Shown: positions 1 to 13,225, numbered from the stretch's first letter. The stretch is DNA of 64,000 bases from Dromaius novaehollandiae (GCF_036370855.1 NC_088101.1:68261559-68325558); one strand, 5' to 3'. Notes: a model not told the origin generated them from the letters alone. Translations and numbers: made by a program.

Positions 1-3000
1 AAAGAGTCTTGCAACACCTGGTGGGTCACTAGTTTACAGAGCATTGAAACCTTCTGCTCCATAAAACAGCAGCGTGCAACCAGTAGTGTGGAAGCTATCA
101 TAATGGACTCTGCAGCTGAGTCTTGGCTTGGATGAGAGGCAGAACATGAAGTGTGTCTCATCTAGTCAGTCTGCAGTCCAGAGAGAAAAGTATCATTTAG
201 CTGTGAGTTGAAGATTTTGTTACTGGAAGAACATACACATGAAAGCTGATGTTCAATCTACCACTAAAAGAGGTGCACATTATAAATCGCAGGTTCTTCA
301 CATGAAGTTAATGTTTCCACTTAGGCACCATTGTGTTCCAAATACTTAGAAATGGTGTTAATAAACTTTACCCTACTGAAGAAAGCTTAATCGCTTTTAA
401 TTTTTAAGTTAGGTGACATATTTGTCGTCTTCTTTATGTGCAATGCAGGAATGAACTGTAGGGAAACTAAATCAAGAGGAACTGCATATTTTGTTTTTGA
501 CATGGTGAAAGTGGTAGCGTAAGTTCAGTTTCTGTAAAAGTTCTGTCTACCACAAACTTCAGTTTCCCCTGTTTGGAAAATGGGCTTTAACTAAACCAAT
601 CTGTTGTGAGATTCATTGTGAAAAGAGAGAAAGCTTGGGCATAGATTTGTCTCTGGTTTTCTTTTTATGAGCCCACTTGCCTTGAGAAGGAAACAAAGAA
701 CGTGATGTTTGCAGAAGCATTTCATCCTTTGCTTTGTCTTAGGTATGTTGCAGCTGGTTCACATATGCGTAATATGTTGAGCATATTCAGTGATAATATA
801 TAGTAAAGGCCAGTTTATTCCTCTTAAAATGTGGTGTTCAGATTTAGATATTCAGATACGCAATTCTACATTATTTCAAGTCATCATTTCCTGAAAATCT
901 CTGATTTCCAGTGAAAAAAGCCTAAGAAAAAATCATCCGTGACTCAGCCTTTGTCTTTCTAGGTCCATAGGAGTGTTTCAGTACTCCTTCTTGCTCTGCA
1001 GTAATCAGCGTGGAGCAGTCGAGAGGTAGAATTCATAGGCTCAGCAGCTGTTGTGGATATAACCAGTTACAGTTGTGTAGGGTTGTTTAAATGGAAAAGA
1101 GGATGTAAAAGGATCCCCCAGACTGGGAATCCTCTGGGGAAGTTTGCTTGTCCTGGAGAAGGAAGCAGATTACTGAATTTTCTACTGTTGAAGACTTATT
1201 TGTCTTCCTGTTTTGAGATCTGCATGGTAATCGCTGAAGTCCTTGAGAAATTCATTGGATAGAAGAATTCTGCACAAAGCTATATAAGTTATAAAATTCA
1301 GTTTACCCAGCAGCTAATTGAAATTTCCTGTGTGTAATCCAACTTCAGGTCATGATTCACAGGATACAGTTCAGCAATAGCCATGTCCCTCCTTGATGAA
1401 ATGATGTGAATCAGTGTTAATAAATAAATATGAATTCAACACCATAGCTGTTGCTTAGATGTGTGGATACTGAGCTTAGCTCTATTTTCTGTAACCAACT
1501 CAGTTTTCATAGAAAAATGTTGTGAAAGTGAATGTGTTTACTGAGTAAATGCTGGCTGGAAGTCAAGAAGTTTCTTTTCTGAAGCTTGTCTTGGAAGCTT
1601 CAAGGATTCCAGCTCAGCCTTTACTTTATTATTCTGACAAAAAACACCTTTAAAAATACGTTTTTCAGATTAATCTTTTGGAATCTTGTTCTGTTGGGTT
1701 TTACTGGATCTTTTGGATATGTATGGACTATGTGGATGAATACCTACTGGATGTGTTCATACCACTAGTTCCTGTCTGATTTAGCTCTCCTTCCAAAACA
1801 AAATTCCTTCACTGTTACAGGAAAGTGCATTCCCTCTTCCAGGGGCTTTTGCATTTTGAAATGGCAGCTGGGTTTGTTTTGCCTAGTTTCATTTTTAACC
1901 AATTTGCCTTACCTTGTGAATTCTTTTATTCTACTTTATTCTTTGCTAGTTAATCTTACAATGTTATTATCTGCTGTAGCAAAGGCAAAATGCTGATGCA
2001 TCCTTGACAGTGGGATCAAAACTTGACAAATTCAATGTTTCTGAAGCATTAAGTGCATTCATACTGTTGCAGTCTATACCCAACTTGTTAAGGATATTTT
2101 AAAATAAGTCCTTAATAGCTTCAGTATCAAGGTATTTACAGCCACTGTTTTCAAAAATAGAGACTGGAACAGTCCAGCTGGACTCCATGAGAGGAGCTTG
2201 ACTTTCATTGCTTCACAGAAGGTACCAGAACTTTCCCAAAGCTGGATTTATTCAGGATATCTCCTGACCTGGTGCTCTTTTGAAAGTCTTTGTCTCGGAT
2301 GGGTGATTAGATTTAGGATGTTGGCTTAAGGGGAAATGTACAAACAGATTTAGAGGGGAAAAGTGATTGTAACATAAATGTCCAGTCTTATGGAGATAAA
2401 TAGAGCAGGCGCTTGCCACCTTTGCAGCCATTACTTAGCAGCTGGCAGTGCTCTGGAGGCCACGCGGATGCCACGGTTAGCTGATCTTGCAGATTTCGTG
2501 CCATTTCCCCTCTAGGTTTAAGGTAGTGTCAGTCACTAAAAGACATGAGAATCCTGAATAGCAGAGGATTTTTTAAAGGATCTGCAGGTGTTGCTTTCTA
2601 TACTGCTAAAACATGTAAAGGCTAGGCATCTACAGCAGAGTCCTTAGCTGAAGAGTTTCTTGCACAATTTTCTCTACAAAAGAGCTGGAAAGTTGCCTTT
2701 TTCCATTTGGCTTAAAACAAAACTGCTCAGAAATGTTCGGGGAATTTTCAGATCAAAATCCCTCCCGTTCCCTGGCAGTGTATGTGTGCTTGCTCCCTCG
2801 GTTCTCGCCTGCCTCTTAGTTATGTGAAGCTTTTTGCTTATTTACTTTTTTAGAGGGGGCATTGTAGGATAATATGTGTATGGGACCGTAGTGCAAAACT
2901 ATGTTCGTGATGTGAACAGGTGCATCACTGAGGCAGGAAGCGGAGAGTACAGAGTCAGTGCTGAATGACAGCATGCAAATGATCCATGTGTTAGTGTAAA

Positions 3001-3354
3001 GCCTTACTTAAAAATACTTCCTGTAAAACTTCGGGTATGATCAGATGATTAATAAGCTGAATTGTATGGCTAATACAATTTGCTGAATACAGCGTCTGGT
3101 CCTCTTTCAAAGTTTGTCCTTTGCCCAGTAGTGTGGGTAGAAACATGCCTTTTCTATGTTTGACTTGCATATTTCAGCTGCAGTACAGAGGGGTTTTTTC
3201 TGTACTGCGGAAGGATCATTTGAGATGCTTTTCCTGTTCTGTACTTTTCTATAACATCGCAAAAAAAATTAAATTGTTAGATCTGTTTGAATATCATGAG
3301 TGAACAATGAATGCAGTTGGTGAATTAATGGTTCTGACGTTTTCTTTGTTTCAG
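1..3354 (+). other. CCDC149: CCDC149 intron (3' part)
   Basis: AT-rich non-coding sequence upstream of the CCDC149 exon at 3355. It ends in a normal acceptor with a T-rich tract followed by TTTCAG (3349-3354). Only short reading frames of about 60-70 codons occur, and none looks like a conserved exon with matching splice sites. I take the whole stretch as intron because the downstream exon enters in mid-codon and therefore needs an upstream exon outside the window. I saw no repeat that I could name here. Confidence 0.7.
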
Positions 3355-3462
3355 GTGGAAAGGATACTATTACATTCAGTGATCCAACCTTGCCTGTTAT
3401 ACAGCGGTCTAGGTCACCATTGTTAGCATTTACAGACAAGCCGCAGCAAGCTGAAGTACAAG
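3355..3462 (+). CDS. CCDC149: CCDC149 penultimate coding exon
   Basis: A 108-base internal exon between TTTCAG and GTGAGC. The first two bases finish a codon, 35 full codons follow, and a single G is left over. The reading includes GKDTITFSDPTLPVIQRSRS and then SPLLAFTDKPQQAEVQ, a polar segment with an RSRS-SP motif. The left-over G joins the first two bases of the exon at 8005 to make Ala and keeps the frame open, which is strong evidence that the two exons are spliced together. The assignment to CCDC149 (coiled-coil domain protein 149, cellular role poorly known) rests on this exon structure and on its tail-to-tail position with SOD3, as in other amniotes. The coiled-coil part lies in upstream exons outside the window. 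Confidence 0.78.
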
Positions 3463-6400
3463 GTGAGCACCAGCAACGTAAGGAAAATGATGAGAGTTGA
3501 GCACTCATTTCTTTCCAAATAAAAAATAATAAATTTTCATGCAGGGGTAGCAGAAGGCAAAGTTTCACTGGTGGCAGAGATTGAATAAATCAACCACAAG
3601 TAAAATGGATAGATGGTCCCAGTGCAAATAGCAGAGATACCACTGAAAAATGACTGTTGAATAGATTACACAGTGCCAGATATCTGATCTTACACCTCAA
3701 AGAATTTTCATGCCAGATAACTTGATACTAAGAGAAGTTATTCATGCCATCTGTGTTACAGTTAACTGCCTCCTGCTCTTTTTCCCCTGTGTTAAAATGC
3801 ACAGTAGGAAAGCAGTCGGTAGAACTGGCTTAGCACTTTCCTGCATTATACCTGATATCTACATGAAAGGCTTCCTGATTGCACCCGATAAATTGAAATA
3901 CCCCACTCCTTTTTCCAGAGAAATTGACTTTTCTTTTATAGTCTTCAATGTGTTTTGTTAAAATCCTTCCCCAAAAGCAAGCTTTAACATCTTCTTTCCA
4001 AAGTCAAGCTTAACTTTATTTGACAGTAGCAAAAAAATAGAATTCTATACATAATCTTAATTTTCTCCTTAGTTTTTCATAATGGATGGAATATGGTTTA
4101 TCATGCTTGCCTATCAGCATTTGGATAAGCTCTTTAATGGGCATAAGGTTTTGGTATGCCCAGATCTTATTCAGCATGGTTATGAAACATCATAAACAAT
4201 ATATTTGTTAGTCCTGAAACTAAATAGATTGTGGCTTAATTTTGACTTTATTATCCATATCATCATCTGATAAAAGTTGACAGCCAGACTGATCATTTTT
4301 ATACGCTTGATCAGCTGATCTTTTGGTTAAAAATAAGAAATGAAACTATAGTGAATAGTTCTCCAGTGAGTAATAATAACTCATGAATATTCATTTTTTA
4401 TGTCTGCTAAATCATTGATCTTTACTTAAATCTGTAGTTACTGAAAGTATTTGCTTGACGACATTATGCTCTTTTCTTTACGTATTTGACCTAGGTGAGG
4501 TTGGTATTACAGTTTTGGTTAAAGCTGCCTGTCAGATCTCATCAGACCTTGTTTCTGTTGCTCTCTAATGCCGCGGAACTTCAGCTGTGGGCTGAAGCTT
4601 TCCGTGCTGTGTTTTCGACTTCAGCTGACTTTTTTTTTTTATGTTACCCAAATCACTTGTTTGTGTTAAGCTCTGTTGACCATGTTTTTTAAAACGTGCA
4701 AGCATTTAGTACTGCTATAATTGAAAGACGAGGGAGTTGAAATCTGAGGGAAAGGTAGTCCTCTTGCCAGAGGTGGCTTCCACCACTGAGGAATAGTCTG
4801 GAGTTTACACCCCATTCCAAATCATTTGCTTTTAATTCTCATCTGATTTAAAAAAAAAAAAAAAATCAAATGATTCTGTCTTTGTTGAGCTTGTTGCATG
4901 CTACCAGTGCTGATAAAACTCTGCATGCGCCATTCCCTCAAGATACTGTGAACCTAGAGGGAAGAAAACCTGGAGGAGAGGAAGGGAAGACTGTAGAACA
5001 AGGAGTCTGAGATCAGGACTCCCACATGATTGGAAGACTAGAAGAGATGAGGACTGAAAGAGATGAAGGAAGTCTAGGTGAGGTGGGACCTGGGTCTGGC
5101 TGCACAGCAAGGTCCCAGCACAGGAGTGAGAAATTGAAATTCTGACACTGAAAGTGGTGTCGTAATAAAGACTGAAAGCAGGATGAGAAGCAGGCAGTGT
5201 ATGTAGGGCCTGGATGAGCAAAGGGAAATAGGGAAGATCTAGACAGGGGAAGAGGGAAGACCAGAAGAGAAACACCTAGACAGAGGAAAAGGCAGACAAG
5301 GGCTAGGCTTGTGGCAATGGTCAGAAGAATCGGTGCCTGATAGGTCACAGTCTTCCCCTCCTCCTTCCCTGACTGTAACAGAACCAAGATGAAAGGCAGA
5401 GACAGACGTCCTGTGATAAAACTGGAGTGGCTTAAGATATTACTGTTCTGTCTGCACAAACAGCTTGTTTTTTTGTTTGCATTTGGCACAAAATACCTGA
5501 TAACCTGCAGTGAGAGCTCAGACAACCTTAAAATGCACCTCTGTAACAGTTTAAGTAAACTGGGCCAACTTTTCAATGACACAGATGAAAATATACACAG
5601 ATCATTTTACCAGCCATAGCTTCTTAGTAGATGGAGCAACCATAACTTCTTAAAATGTTCCAGATCGTTTTGCTAGAGGATGTTGATTTGTGCCCTCCAT
5701 GTTCCCTGCATAGCCTAGAGTGGAACTGATGTGTTTTCAGCTGTGGGACGTCTCCCTGTGCTTGGAGTCGCGCAGTTCTGCAGTCAGCAGCTTCATGGGA
5801 GTGATGCACTGGGTTTCACTGTTTAGCTGTGTAGAGTCGCACAACTGTCTGTTGCAGAGTTTTAGGAGCTTGGTGCATATTGCAATTTTTGATCTATACA
5901 GTGCGCTTCCAAAACCTCAGGGAATTTAGCAACCAGTAAGAACATAAGGATGTGTTTGTCTGCTTTCATTTACCAAGCAAGTATGCCCTGCATTTAAAAA
6001 GTACTCCAGAAATAAAAGCAAAACCACCTTTATTGCTCTATTAGTTGAGTGATCAGATCAATGACAACAGATGATAGGCAGAATACAAACAGTTTTTAAA
6101 ATGCGATTCTTGTATATCTTTCAACACTAGGCCTGATGTCATGTTAGTGGACTATGATCATTTAAATAGTACAGTACAGTTGATACTTGGTACATATTTG
6201 GCCCAGGAAGCCTTTGCAGGAACATACATTCTTTATCAGAACCTTCTATAATATATCAAATGTTGCTCTAGCCATATCTGCAGGTAATCAGAGTTTTTTT
6301 CAGGCTTGTTTGATCTAATCTAACTGCTTACCCTGTTCTCATCAAAGCCTGTTTTAGTCTGTGCTTGTTATCATGGTTGCAGTTAAGCTGAATGATATAT

Positions 6401-8004
6401 GTCTGTAGAATATGGCATGCAGCCTCCTTGTGAAAATGCATAATGTTGTAGTATGGTCATATGAATTAAAGACCGCTTTTTCCATAGGATCTCCCTTTAT
6501 CCATTGCACAGGATGGCTAGTGTTGTGTGATGGATGGTACTTGAACATCGCAGCTGTTAGTGAGCAGCTATTCAGTTTTCTTTTTCTCTTCATAGTTGAG
6601 CGCATTGTTTGTGCCTTGTTGGCTGTGTGCTATTTCAAGCATTTTCTGAAGAGAGAAGTAGTTTTTCTATGAGCTTTTCTTTGATGTTCAAGTGCTTTGA
6701 AATAATTTATCTTTACCAAATTGCAGCAAGGTGATGGGATGGTGTTATCCCACTGTAGAGACAGGAACCTGAGGCACACAAAGAATAGTGTAGAGGCCCT
6801 ACTAATTTTGAGTGCCAATTTGAGATACATAAGTTTTGGTTATTTTTAGGGCACTTTGAATATTCGTGTTCAAATACATAACGTGAGCCTGACAGTACTG
6901 CAAATCAAGCTCCCAGGTTTGCAGTTGAGTGCTCAGATAATGAGGATTAGATCCAGTGGGTAATCACCTTTGAAAGTTAATTTATCCCTGCTTTGCCACA
7001 GACTTAAATTCCAGCTCTTCAGAGTAGCTTTCCAGGCTTCCTTAATCGTAGTAGTAAGACTGTCTGTTCCCTTCATTCAATCCCTTGTCTCATTCACTCA
7101 GCAGCTCCCAAATTATAAACGAGGCGGTCTGATAGAGACAGTAGACTACTGTACTGTATAGCTCTGATCCCTCCCTGCCGCAAGTCTGTTTTGTGCGTTG
7201 AATGAGGCAGGATTCCTGTGGGAGAAGTATAGTAAATGCTCATATAGCAGAAGGTAATGCATGTGCAGTACAGGAGTTAATTTAAGCTGTCTATACAGCC
7301 TTACTTCTTTCATTTCCAAATTTTTCTTACTTGACTTTGCAAGCATATTTTCAATGAGGCTTTTTGTCCTCAATTGATATAAGGATGGATTCTTTCTCTT
7401 TTACAAAGCTGTTTGTTTACACATTGCTGTTTTCTCTATTCTGACACTCTTTAGCCAGTGTTTGGCTTTTGGTATAATGGTGTACTTAAAATTCTTCTGC
7501 TGCTGCTTTGTTTTATGCTGTTACTCAAATTAGGAACACCTTTTATGTCAGGAAGAATGTTGCACAACCAATAACAAAGCTTCATTATGGGATGAAAGCT
7601 TGTGAACAGAAAAATGGACCTTGTGTTAACCCCTGAAAGTGGTAGTGATTTGGGGATTAATGTTAAACTCTGCCAAAAAAATTTGCAGCCAAGTGCCTTG
7701 CCTAGCATTGTCGATCATGCCTTGAAAACGTTTGCCCGAGTGTGGTGTTCTGTCCTGTGGTTTGGGCTATGCCTTTTTTAGAGCTGTCAGTTAGGGAAAG
7801 AGAGGATCCAAAACAGCCTGATCCAGTTAATGTTGATTGCTTGTAATCTCAGAAATGGGCCTAGGATGGGATAAGGAGTCACTCTAGATAATCCCTTACC
7901 AAGGTAGAAATCTCTGTGGTCTGACCCTGTTGTGATGGTTTTCTGGTCAGATATTAAATATTTGAGACTGACTAGACCATATTGCTGTTCCACTTCTCTT
8001 TCAG
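3463..8004 (+). other. CCDC149: CCDC149 last intron
   Basis: A 4.54 kb intron running from GTGAGC to a pyrimidine-rich acceptor that ends CTCTTTCAG at 8004. It contains a MIR-like SINE relic near 6715-6800 and a purine-rich tract at about 4930-5300 on the plus strand. The purine tract accounts for two long leucine/serine-rich reading frames on the minus strand (4901-5275 and 5013-5582), which I regard as chance. There is an A-run at about 4850-4866. I see no other gene in it. Confidence 0.75.
6715..6800 (-). repeat. MIR-like SINE relic
   Basis: Read on the plus strand, the segment around GTTATCCCACTGTAGAGACA followed by GAACCTGAGGCACACAAAG resembles the reverse complement of the 3' half of the MIR/CORE SINE family (the 'CTCTGTGCCTCAGTTTCC...GTAAAATGGGGATAA' region). 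It is heavily diverged, as expected for a relic more than 100 million years old. It lies inside a CCDC149 intron. The assignment is by eye. Confidence 0.5.
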
Positions 8005-8618
8005 CAGAACAGAAGGGAGAACATGATCAAACTCATGCTGTTGCAAGAGAGCCGATGGCTTCAGAGGAAACTGATAAGGACTCTGTCAATTCCCCAACAA
8101 ACTTAATTAACAGTAACCAAAATAAACGTTTTTATCCTTCATTACCTCAGTTACCTTCTGAGGAAGAGGAAATAAGCAAGCTTGGAGGTCAAATAATTAA
8201 ATTGTCAGAAGAACAGGCCGTCGCAGAACTGGGAGGGAAAAGAACAGAAAATTCAGCGGGGGGGCTGAACACAGTAGTTGGACCAGAGCTTAATGGTTCA
8301 TCTGAGGGAGAACTCCCTTTATCCAGCCCTGACCGATCTGAGCCCACAGATCCCTCAAACTCAGAGAGTGAACAGACAGCTGAAACTGAGGTCCTGAAAG
8401 ACAATGGTGAAACCTCAGAGAGCAGTTGTGAACTTATAAATGAAAGAAGGAATCAAAATAGCAGCTCTGTGGATATTGAGGACCCTGGAAGGCATGGAGG
8501 TCTCAGTGTTACAGCTGCACAAGCACGTAACAGCTTTGAGGAGCTCCCTGAATCTGAAGGCAAGAAACCAGCTGATCCTGCTGAAAACTGTGAATATTTG
8601 GATAACAGTTTGGCTTGA
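8005..8618 (+). CDS. CCDC149: CCDC149 last coding exon, C-terminal tail
   Basis: Terminal coding exon with acceptor CTCTTTCAG just before 8005 and TGA stop at 8616-8618. Together with the G left from 3462 it encodes about 204 residues beginning AEQKGEHDQTH and ending EYLDNSLA. The tail is hydrophilic and rich in Ser, Glu, Asn and Pro, with acidic patches (for example SEEEEISKLGG) and no membrane segment, signal peptide or catalytic motif. It looks intrinsically disordered, unlike the coiled-coil N-terminal part known for this family. An open frame extends upstream to an ATG at 7932, but that part crosses the pyrimidine tract and acceptor, so I do not use it as a start. The function of CCDC149 is not established. 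Confidence 0.8.
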
Positions 8619-11600
8619 GGTATGAAGTCCAAGCCCTTGAGCTTCTCCCTGTCATCCTCTTGCACTGCAAGCTGTGCTGCTGTGAATGTGGATAGTTACT
8701 GGAGTAGTGTGTCATAGAGTTGATTTTTACATCAGTCTGTTAATATTTGTCTAATTCTGGTGTTTTCATGTTAGTTTTGGCCATAGTCTACCAAAAATGT
8801 AGATTACCTAAGGGAAGGAACTTGAAGCTGGTGAGGTTTGACCATGTTGTTTGTAATGTTTTGAAGTTTCTAGATAGGTTGACATCGTTTACAATAATGT
8901 GGCAAAGAGACCAGTGATGATAATGTATCATATCATGTCATCACCAGGCTTCTGTAGTGTGTACGGTCTTAGGGCTACTGTATTTTGGTGGCTGGAAGTG
9001 TCTTCCAAGGATGGAAAATTTGAAATGATAAACTGAGAAGAGTGTTAAGGTTTTAGGCTTTTGTTTGTTTCTGCCTTCTGTTTCTCTACATAGTGACTCT
9101 AAGTACATACATACAATAAAATCACTTATTCCTTTATTGGAAGCAAAATACTTCCTGAAAACCATCCCTGCATGTATGTAGTTCCCTCATTTCCAAATTT
9201 AATATATTCTCAATTGTGTGAAATTTTTCCTTCCCTCTCCCAGCTCATCTCAGGAAAATACAGGGAGTTACTTCACCAGATACTGAGAACCCAATTTTAA
9301 TGGAGCTCTGAAGGAAACCTCACCAGAGAAGCCAAAAGTCTTTCCGTGAGATACAGCGATGCTGTTCCAAAGTGAGGAGAACAGCCAGATGAGGACCAGT
9401 GATGCCCTGTCCACCTGTTTGGCTCTATTAATGCCACTTACGGGACTGCATTCCTCAACCTCCAGGTGTTGGAACAGTCCTTGGGCTGCGTGACGGGCAG
9501 TGGATTCCAGCCTGCTCCACTTCATTTCTGCCCTTGTTTTTAAAGGAATCTGTGTCTTCTTATTTTCTTCTGGTGTGGAATTAAGGATAATTCTTCCTTT
9601 CCTCCACATTTCACCAGTCTGGGGTACAGTAGAAGGCTTATTTCATTTGTTGTGGCTTTCTTGTACTTCTTCTCTCGTTGATATTTAGTCATGAGAAAAC
9701 ATTCCAGTAATAATTGGGGAAGGAGGGGGCTGCTGTGCCAGTCCCCAGCTCCCTACTGGTGCTGGCACCGTGCCACTCTGCTCCCAGGAAGGCAGCAACA
9801 AGGGAATACTTAACGTTGTAGTTAGCAGCTGTTGGAGAAGGGGAGGCGCATCCTTCCTCCCCTGTTTGTAGCATAAGGAATAGTCTCTGCAGCTGTGGAG
9901 CTTCTATGGGCCAGCAGCCGTCAAGGCAATTCTTCTGCTGGCGTGGGACCTAATTGTCTGTAAATTTGCATTTCTCACTCCTAGAACTTGAAACCAATCA
10001 GAGAGAATTAAACCAAATTTAATAAAATACTACTAATAAAGAGGAAAATCCCTCCCAGACTGAGTCCTCTTTTGACAAATAACTGCCAGCTGCAAATTTT
10101 TACAGCCCACTTGTCAGCTACTGAATAAACAGAGTTTATATTAGCAATACTGACAAACTCTTCTGTCTATGGAAGCTGAGCTAGCAGGTGCTGCCGTAAT
10201 CAAGGTGTCGAAGTCCATGAACAGTTTGTATTCAGCAGAAGAAAGGCTGTATGTAAATGATTACGTACAAATATAAGGAATTATGGTGGGAAGGTGAAAA
10301 ATGTGGCTTGTCTCTGTTTTCATGCGTTTTCCCTACCAGGTGCATTCATGTAACCCTTTCAATGTCTGTCTGCAGGCAGTAAAGTGGTACTCACCATACT
10401 CTTCAAAAACGTTTCCTTTCTCTTTAAGGGTACTTTGACATTGCAGCATTTTGCTGGTATCAGGCAGCATCCCTTAGGAACAGAAAACATCTGTGTATTT
10501 AAGTGTGTTAGGGACATGAGGCAGTAAAAAGTTTTCTTTCAGTATCTTGAACACAGTTAAAGTTCCTCATCACCTGAAAACCAAGAGTTTAAGTATTTGA
10601 AAGATTGCTACGCTGTTCCCATTAATTGTAGCTGACTGCATTATTGACTCGTGTATGACAATACTGACAAGTCAGAAGAGAAAAAATAGCTACAGACAGA
10701 CCCTGACATCTCTGGGAGAATTCTGAATCTTTGGCAGGATTTTTTTTCCTTTAATGCCAGAATGTTACATGGAGTGTCATTTTATTCGACATGTATTCTT
10801 TTCCATCCTTCATAGACTGATCCTGTGCCAGGCCAAACATCGGTGCAGTCAGAACTGAGGCAGGCTTCTAACAGAAACGTCAGGATTTCTCATAGCTGAA
10901 CCGAAATGTTCAGGGTGGTTTATGGCCATTGTTTTCCTGTCCTGTGTCTTTCCAGACTCACAACAGTGTGTGTTGACATTTGCTCCTGGTCTCTTAATTG
11001 TCAGTTAATGCTTTAAATTAACGAAGTACTGGTGCAAAAAATAGAGCAGGCGGAAGCGGTATCTTTTTAGTGCCTAAATTGTTGGTTCTTTTTAATACGG
11101 TTTTCCTATGAGAAGAAAACAGAGTGATGTATGACTGTCAATTAGGCCATCTTGGTAACTATCATCACACCATTCTCTCCTCTTAAATGCCATTTTTGTA
11201 TCTTTGCAATCATTTAGTGTCAGTTTAGATATCTAATCTCTGGAAACCTCATTTTTTAGTGCTATATTGTTGGTGCAGTACTGTTCTGTCCTTTGTGCCC
11301 AAGTGAAAGTCTGTTCCTAGCCATGTTTTTAGCCTTCGCTCAGGAACACAAGACTTCAATACCAGGACACTTGTAAACGTAGGACAACTTTGCTGCACTA
11401 CGTAGTAACTAATTGAGTGTTATTGTCAGTGTTCTACTTGGATATTGCTTTAATTGATACTGTTGTGCTATTAGAACTATGATTTTTTTTTTTCAGTAAA
11501 TTCCTTCCTGTTTTGTTGAGGAGAAAATCAACACTATTTTGTTTTGTCTTGAGACTTGCATTGTCTTTTTCTAGGACTTTAAAAATGCAGAAATCACATC

Positions 11601-12165
11601 CAGCCACAAGCTGTTTTGGTGTTAGGCTCTGGGGAAGCAAACTGGGAAGGGGAAATGTTGTGGCAGGGGTACAGGGAAGATTGACATATTTTACAAATTG
11701 ATTTTAGGGAAGTTGTCTCACCTAAAAGTGAATTCATGCATTATCTGTGAGAAGGATTTGAAAGTACTGTGTTGTGGTTATTTGAAAAACAACCTTGAGT
11801 GAATTTGTAAAATAAGTGTGTGAAAATGACAGATTAAGAAGCATCTTTTAGAATAATGCTTCCTTTCTAAGTGAGACTATTTTTAAGCATATGGCAATTT
11901 GTATAATAAAGGCAGTGGAATTTCTTTAATCCATATGAGCTCAGGAATGCATTTTAGAATCTTAACTGAGATTAAGTTGAAAGTCTACTACATTTTTGAA
12001 AGATAAGATTTTGTTTACCAGCTTCTGTTTTGTAGTTTTATTTTTATTAATGCAGTTTTATTTATTTGCAAACCTTTCTTTTGTTGCTGGTTGGATTAAA
12101 TACATAATGTGGTTCAACAATATTAATATATTTTGTCATCTTTAATAAAGACATACATTTCCCGA
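8619..12165 (+). other. CCDC149: CCDC149 3' UTR (probable)
   Basis: Non-coding sequence of about 3.5 kb after the stop. Several possible polyadenylation signals occur: AATAAA at 9115-9120, 10021-10026, 10035-10040, 11905-11910 and 12144-12149. The last is followed by a GT/T-rich stretch and is the best candidate for the main end, so shorter forms ending near 9.14 kb or 10.06 kb are also possible. The true 3' end is inferred, not seen. Reading frames inside (such as 9268-9609 on the minus strand) are short and unrecognised. Confidence 0.5.
12144..12149 (+). terminator. CCDC149: AATAAA signal, likely CCDC149 main poly(A) site
   Basis: Canonical AATAAA followed about 20-40 bases later by a GT/T-rich stretch (GCTTGTTTTGTCTGCTTGTT), the usual arrangement for cleavage and polyadenylation. 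It is the last plus-strand signal with a clear downstream element before SOD3 begins on the other strand. Confidence 0.55.
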
Positions 12166-13058
12166 TATGCTTGTTTTGTCTGCTTGTTTCCTTATTTTCT
12201 CAGTATCAGATGAATGTTAGTCATGAGTTAGTGTTTCAGCATTTTCAATGAGCTGTGTTAAATTGTGAGCACGCATTAAAAAAGTAAAGCTGTTTTGAGT
12301 GAGTTTTAAGTCTGTTGAAAATTATCTGACTTAAATGTTTCTGCTATCACTTTTCTTAGTCTAATTTGCTTCCTAAATTTTTGTGTGAAGAATCACATTC
12401 AGTGTTTTTTAGCTTTGAAAATACTACTTATCTCTGATCTGTTAACTTTATCATCATTGCATAAGCAGCATTAAAACTTTTGTATGTAATGACTAAACGT
12501 CATAAACTAGAGGCATTAGGGAGTTTTTGTTGGGGGGTGGTGCATGGTAAACCAGAACATTTCTTACAAGTCCACTTTCAACAATTGAGGCTGTGACTCA
12601 GCTATAGCCATGTGGACAACCTAAACTAGTTAAGAAGCATATACATGTTTGAGAATAAAACCTGCAGATACAAGTAGAATAATATCATGATCTAAAATTT
12701 AAAATAGAAATGTCTGTACTTCCCTTGAATTTTTAGGGGATGTCCATTATCTGGGTTGTACAACACACCACCCAGAACAGTTGAAAGCATAGAGATCTTT
12801 TTACCTTTTAGATTTGTAGCTAAATACAGGATAGCATCTAATCAGAGGCAGTTTAATATTTATTCATGCCTTTTTCTTTTTGTCTTTGCTGCCTCAGCTT
12901 ACAGTCTCCTAAAAACTCCTTACAATGGACAGTATCTTTATGGATAGAATTTATCAGCCCTATGTGTTAGCACTATGTTAGCATTCAACTTCCAAACTTC
13001 ATAAAAGAGAATCCTACATCTTCAAGAGAATACATCACAATGTTAAGTTGATGCTGTT

Positions 13059-13064
13059 TTTATT
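13059..13064 (-). terminator. SOD3: AATAAA signal of SOD3 (minus strand)
   Basis: TTTATT on the plus strand is AATAAA on the minus strand, about 160 bases after the SOD3 stop. Cleavage would fall near 13,040, giving a short 3' UTR. A second minus-strand AATAAA at 12859-12864 could give a longer form reaching toward the CCDC149 3' end. Confidence 0.55.
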
Positions 13065-13225
13065 GATCTGCTTACAGAAAAGAGATTCTCTACAAAGTGA
13101 TATACATTTCTTAAAGAAGCAGCAGAATGGAAATGGGAATCCTTCTGCCATGTATCTTAGTGGCCAATGGCATAGCTTAAGGTACTTCATGCTGCCCAGG
13201 CAGTAGTTGGTTTGGTGATCTTCAG

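Noticed and set aside
1-3354. Search for a further CCDC149 exon
   Set aside because: No open segment with both splice sites and coding character found; the small frames here are chance.
4309-4320. GATCAGCTGATC perfect palindrome
   Set aside because: Twelve bases only; palindromes of this length occur by chance in a window of this size, and nothing around it suggests a function.
5013-5582. 189-codon frame on the minus strand in the CCDC149 intron
   Set aside because: It lies opposite a purine-rich tract, which gives a Leu/Ser/Phe-rich product by composition. No promoter, domain or family resemblance.
7932-8004. ATG at 7932 as the start of a 228-codon protein
   Set aside because: The first 24 codons read through the pyrimidine tract and splice acceptor of the CCDC149 last exon; the phase match with the exon at 3355 shows that the real entry is by splicing at 8005.
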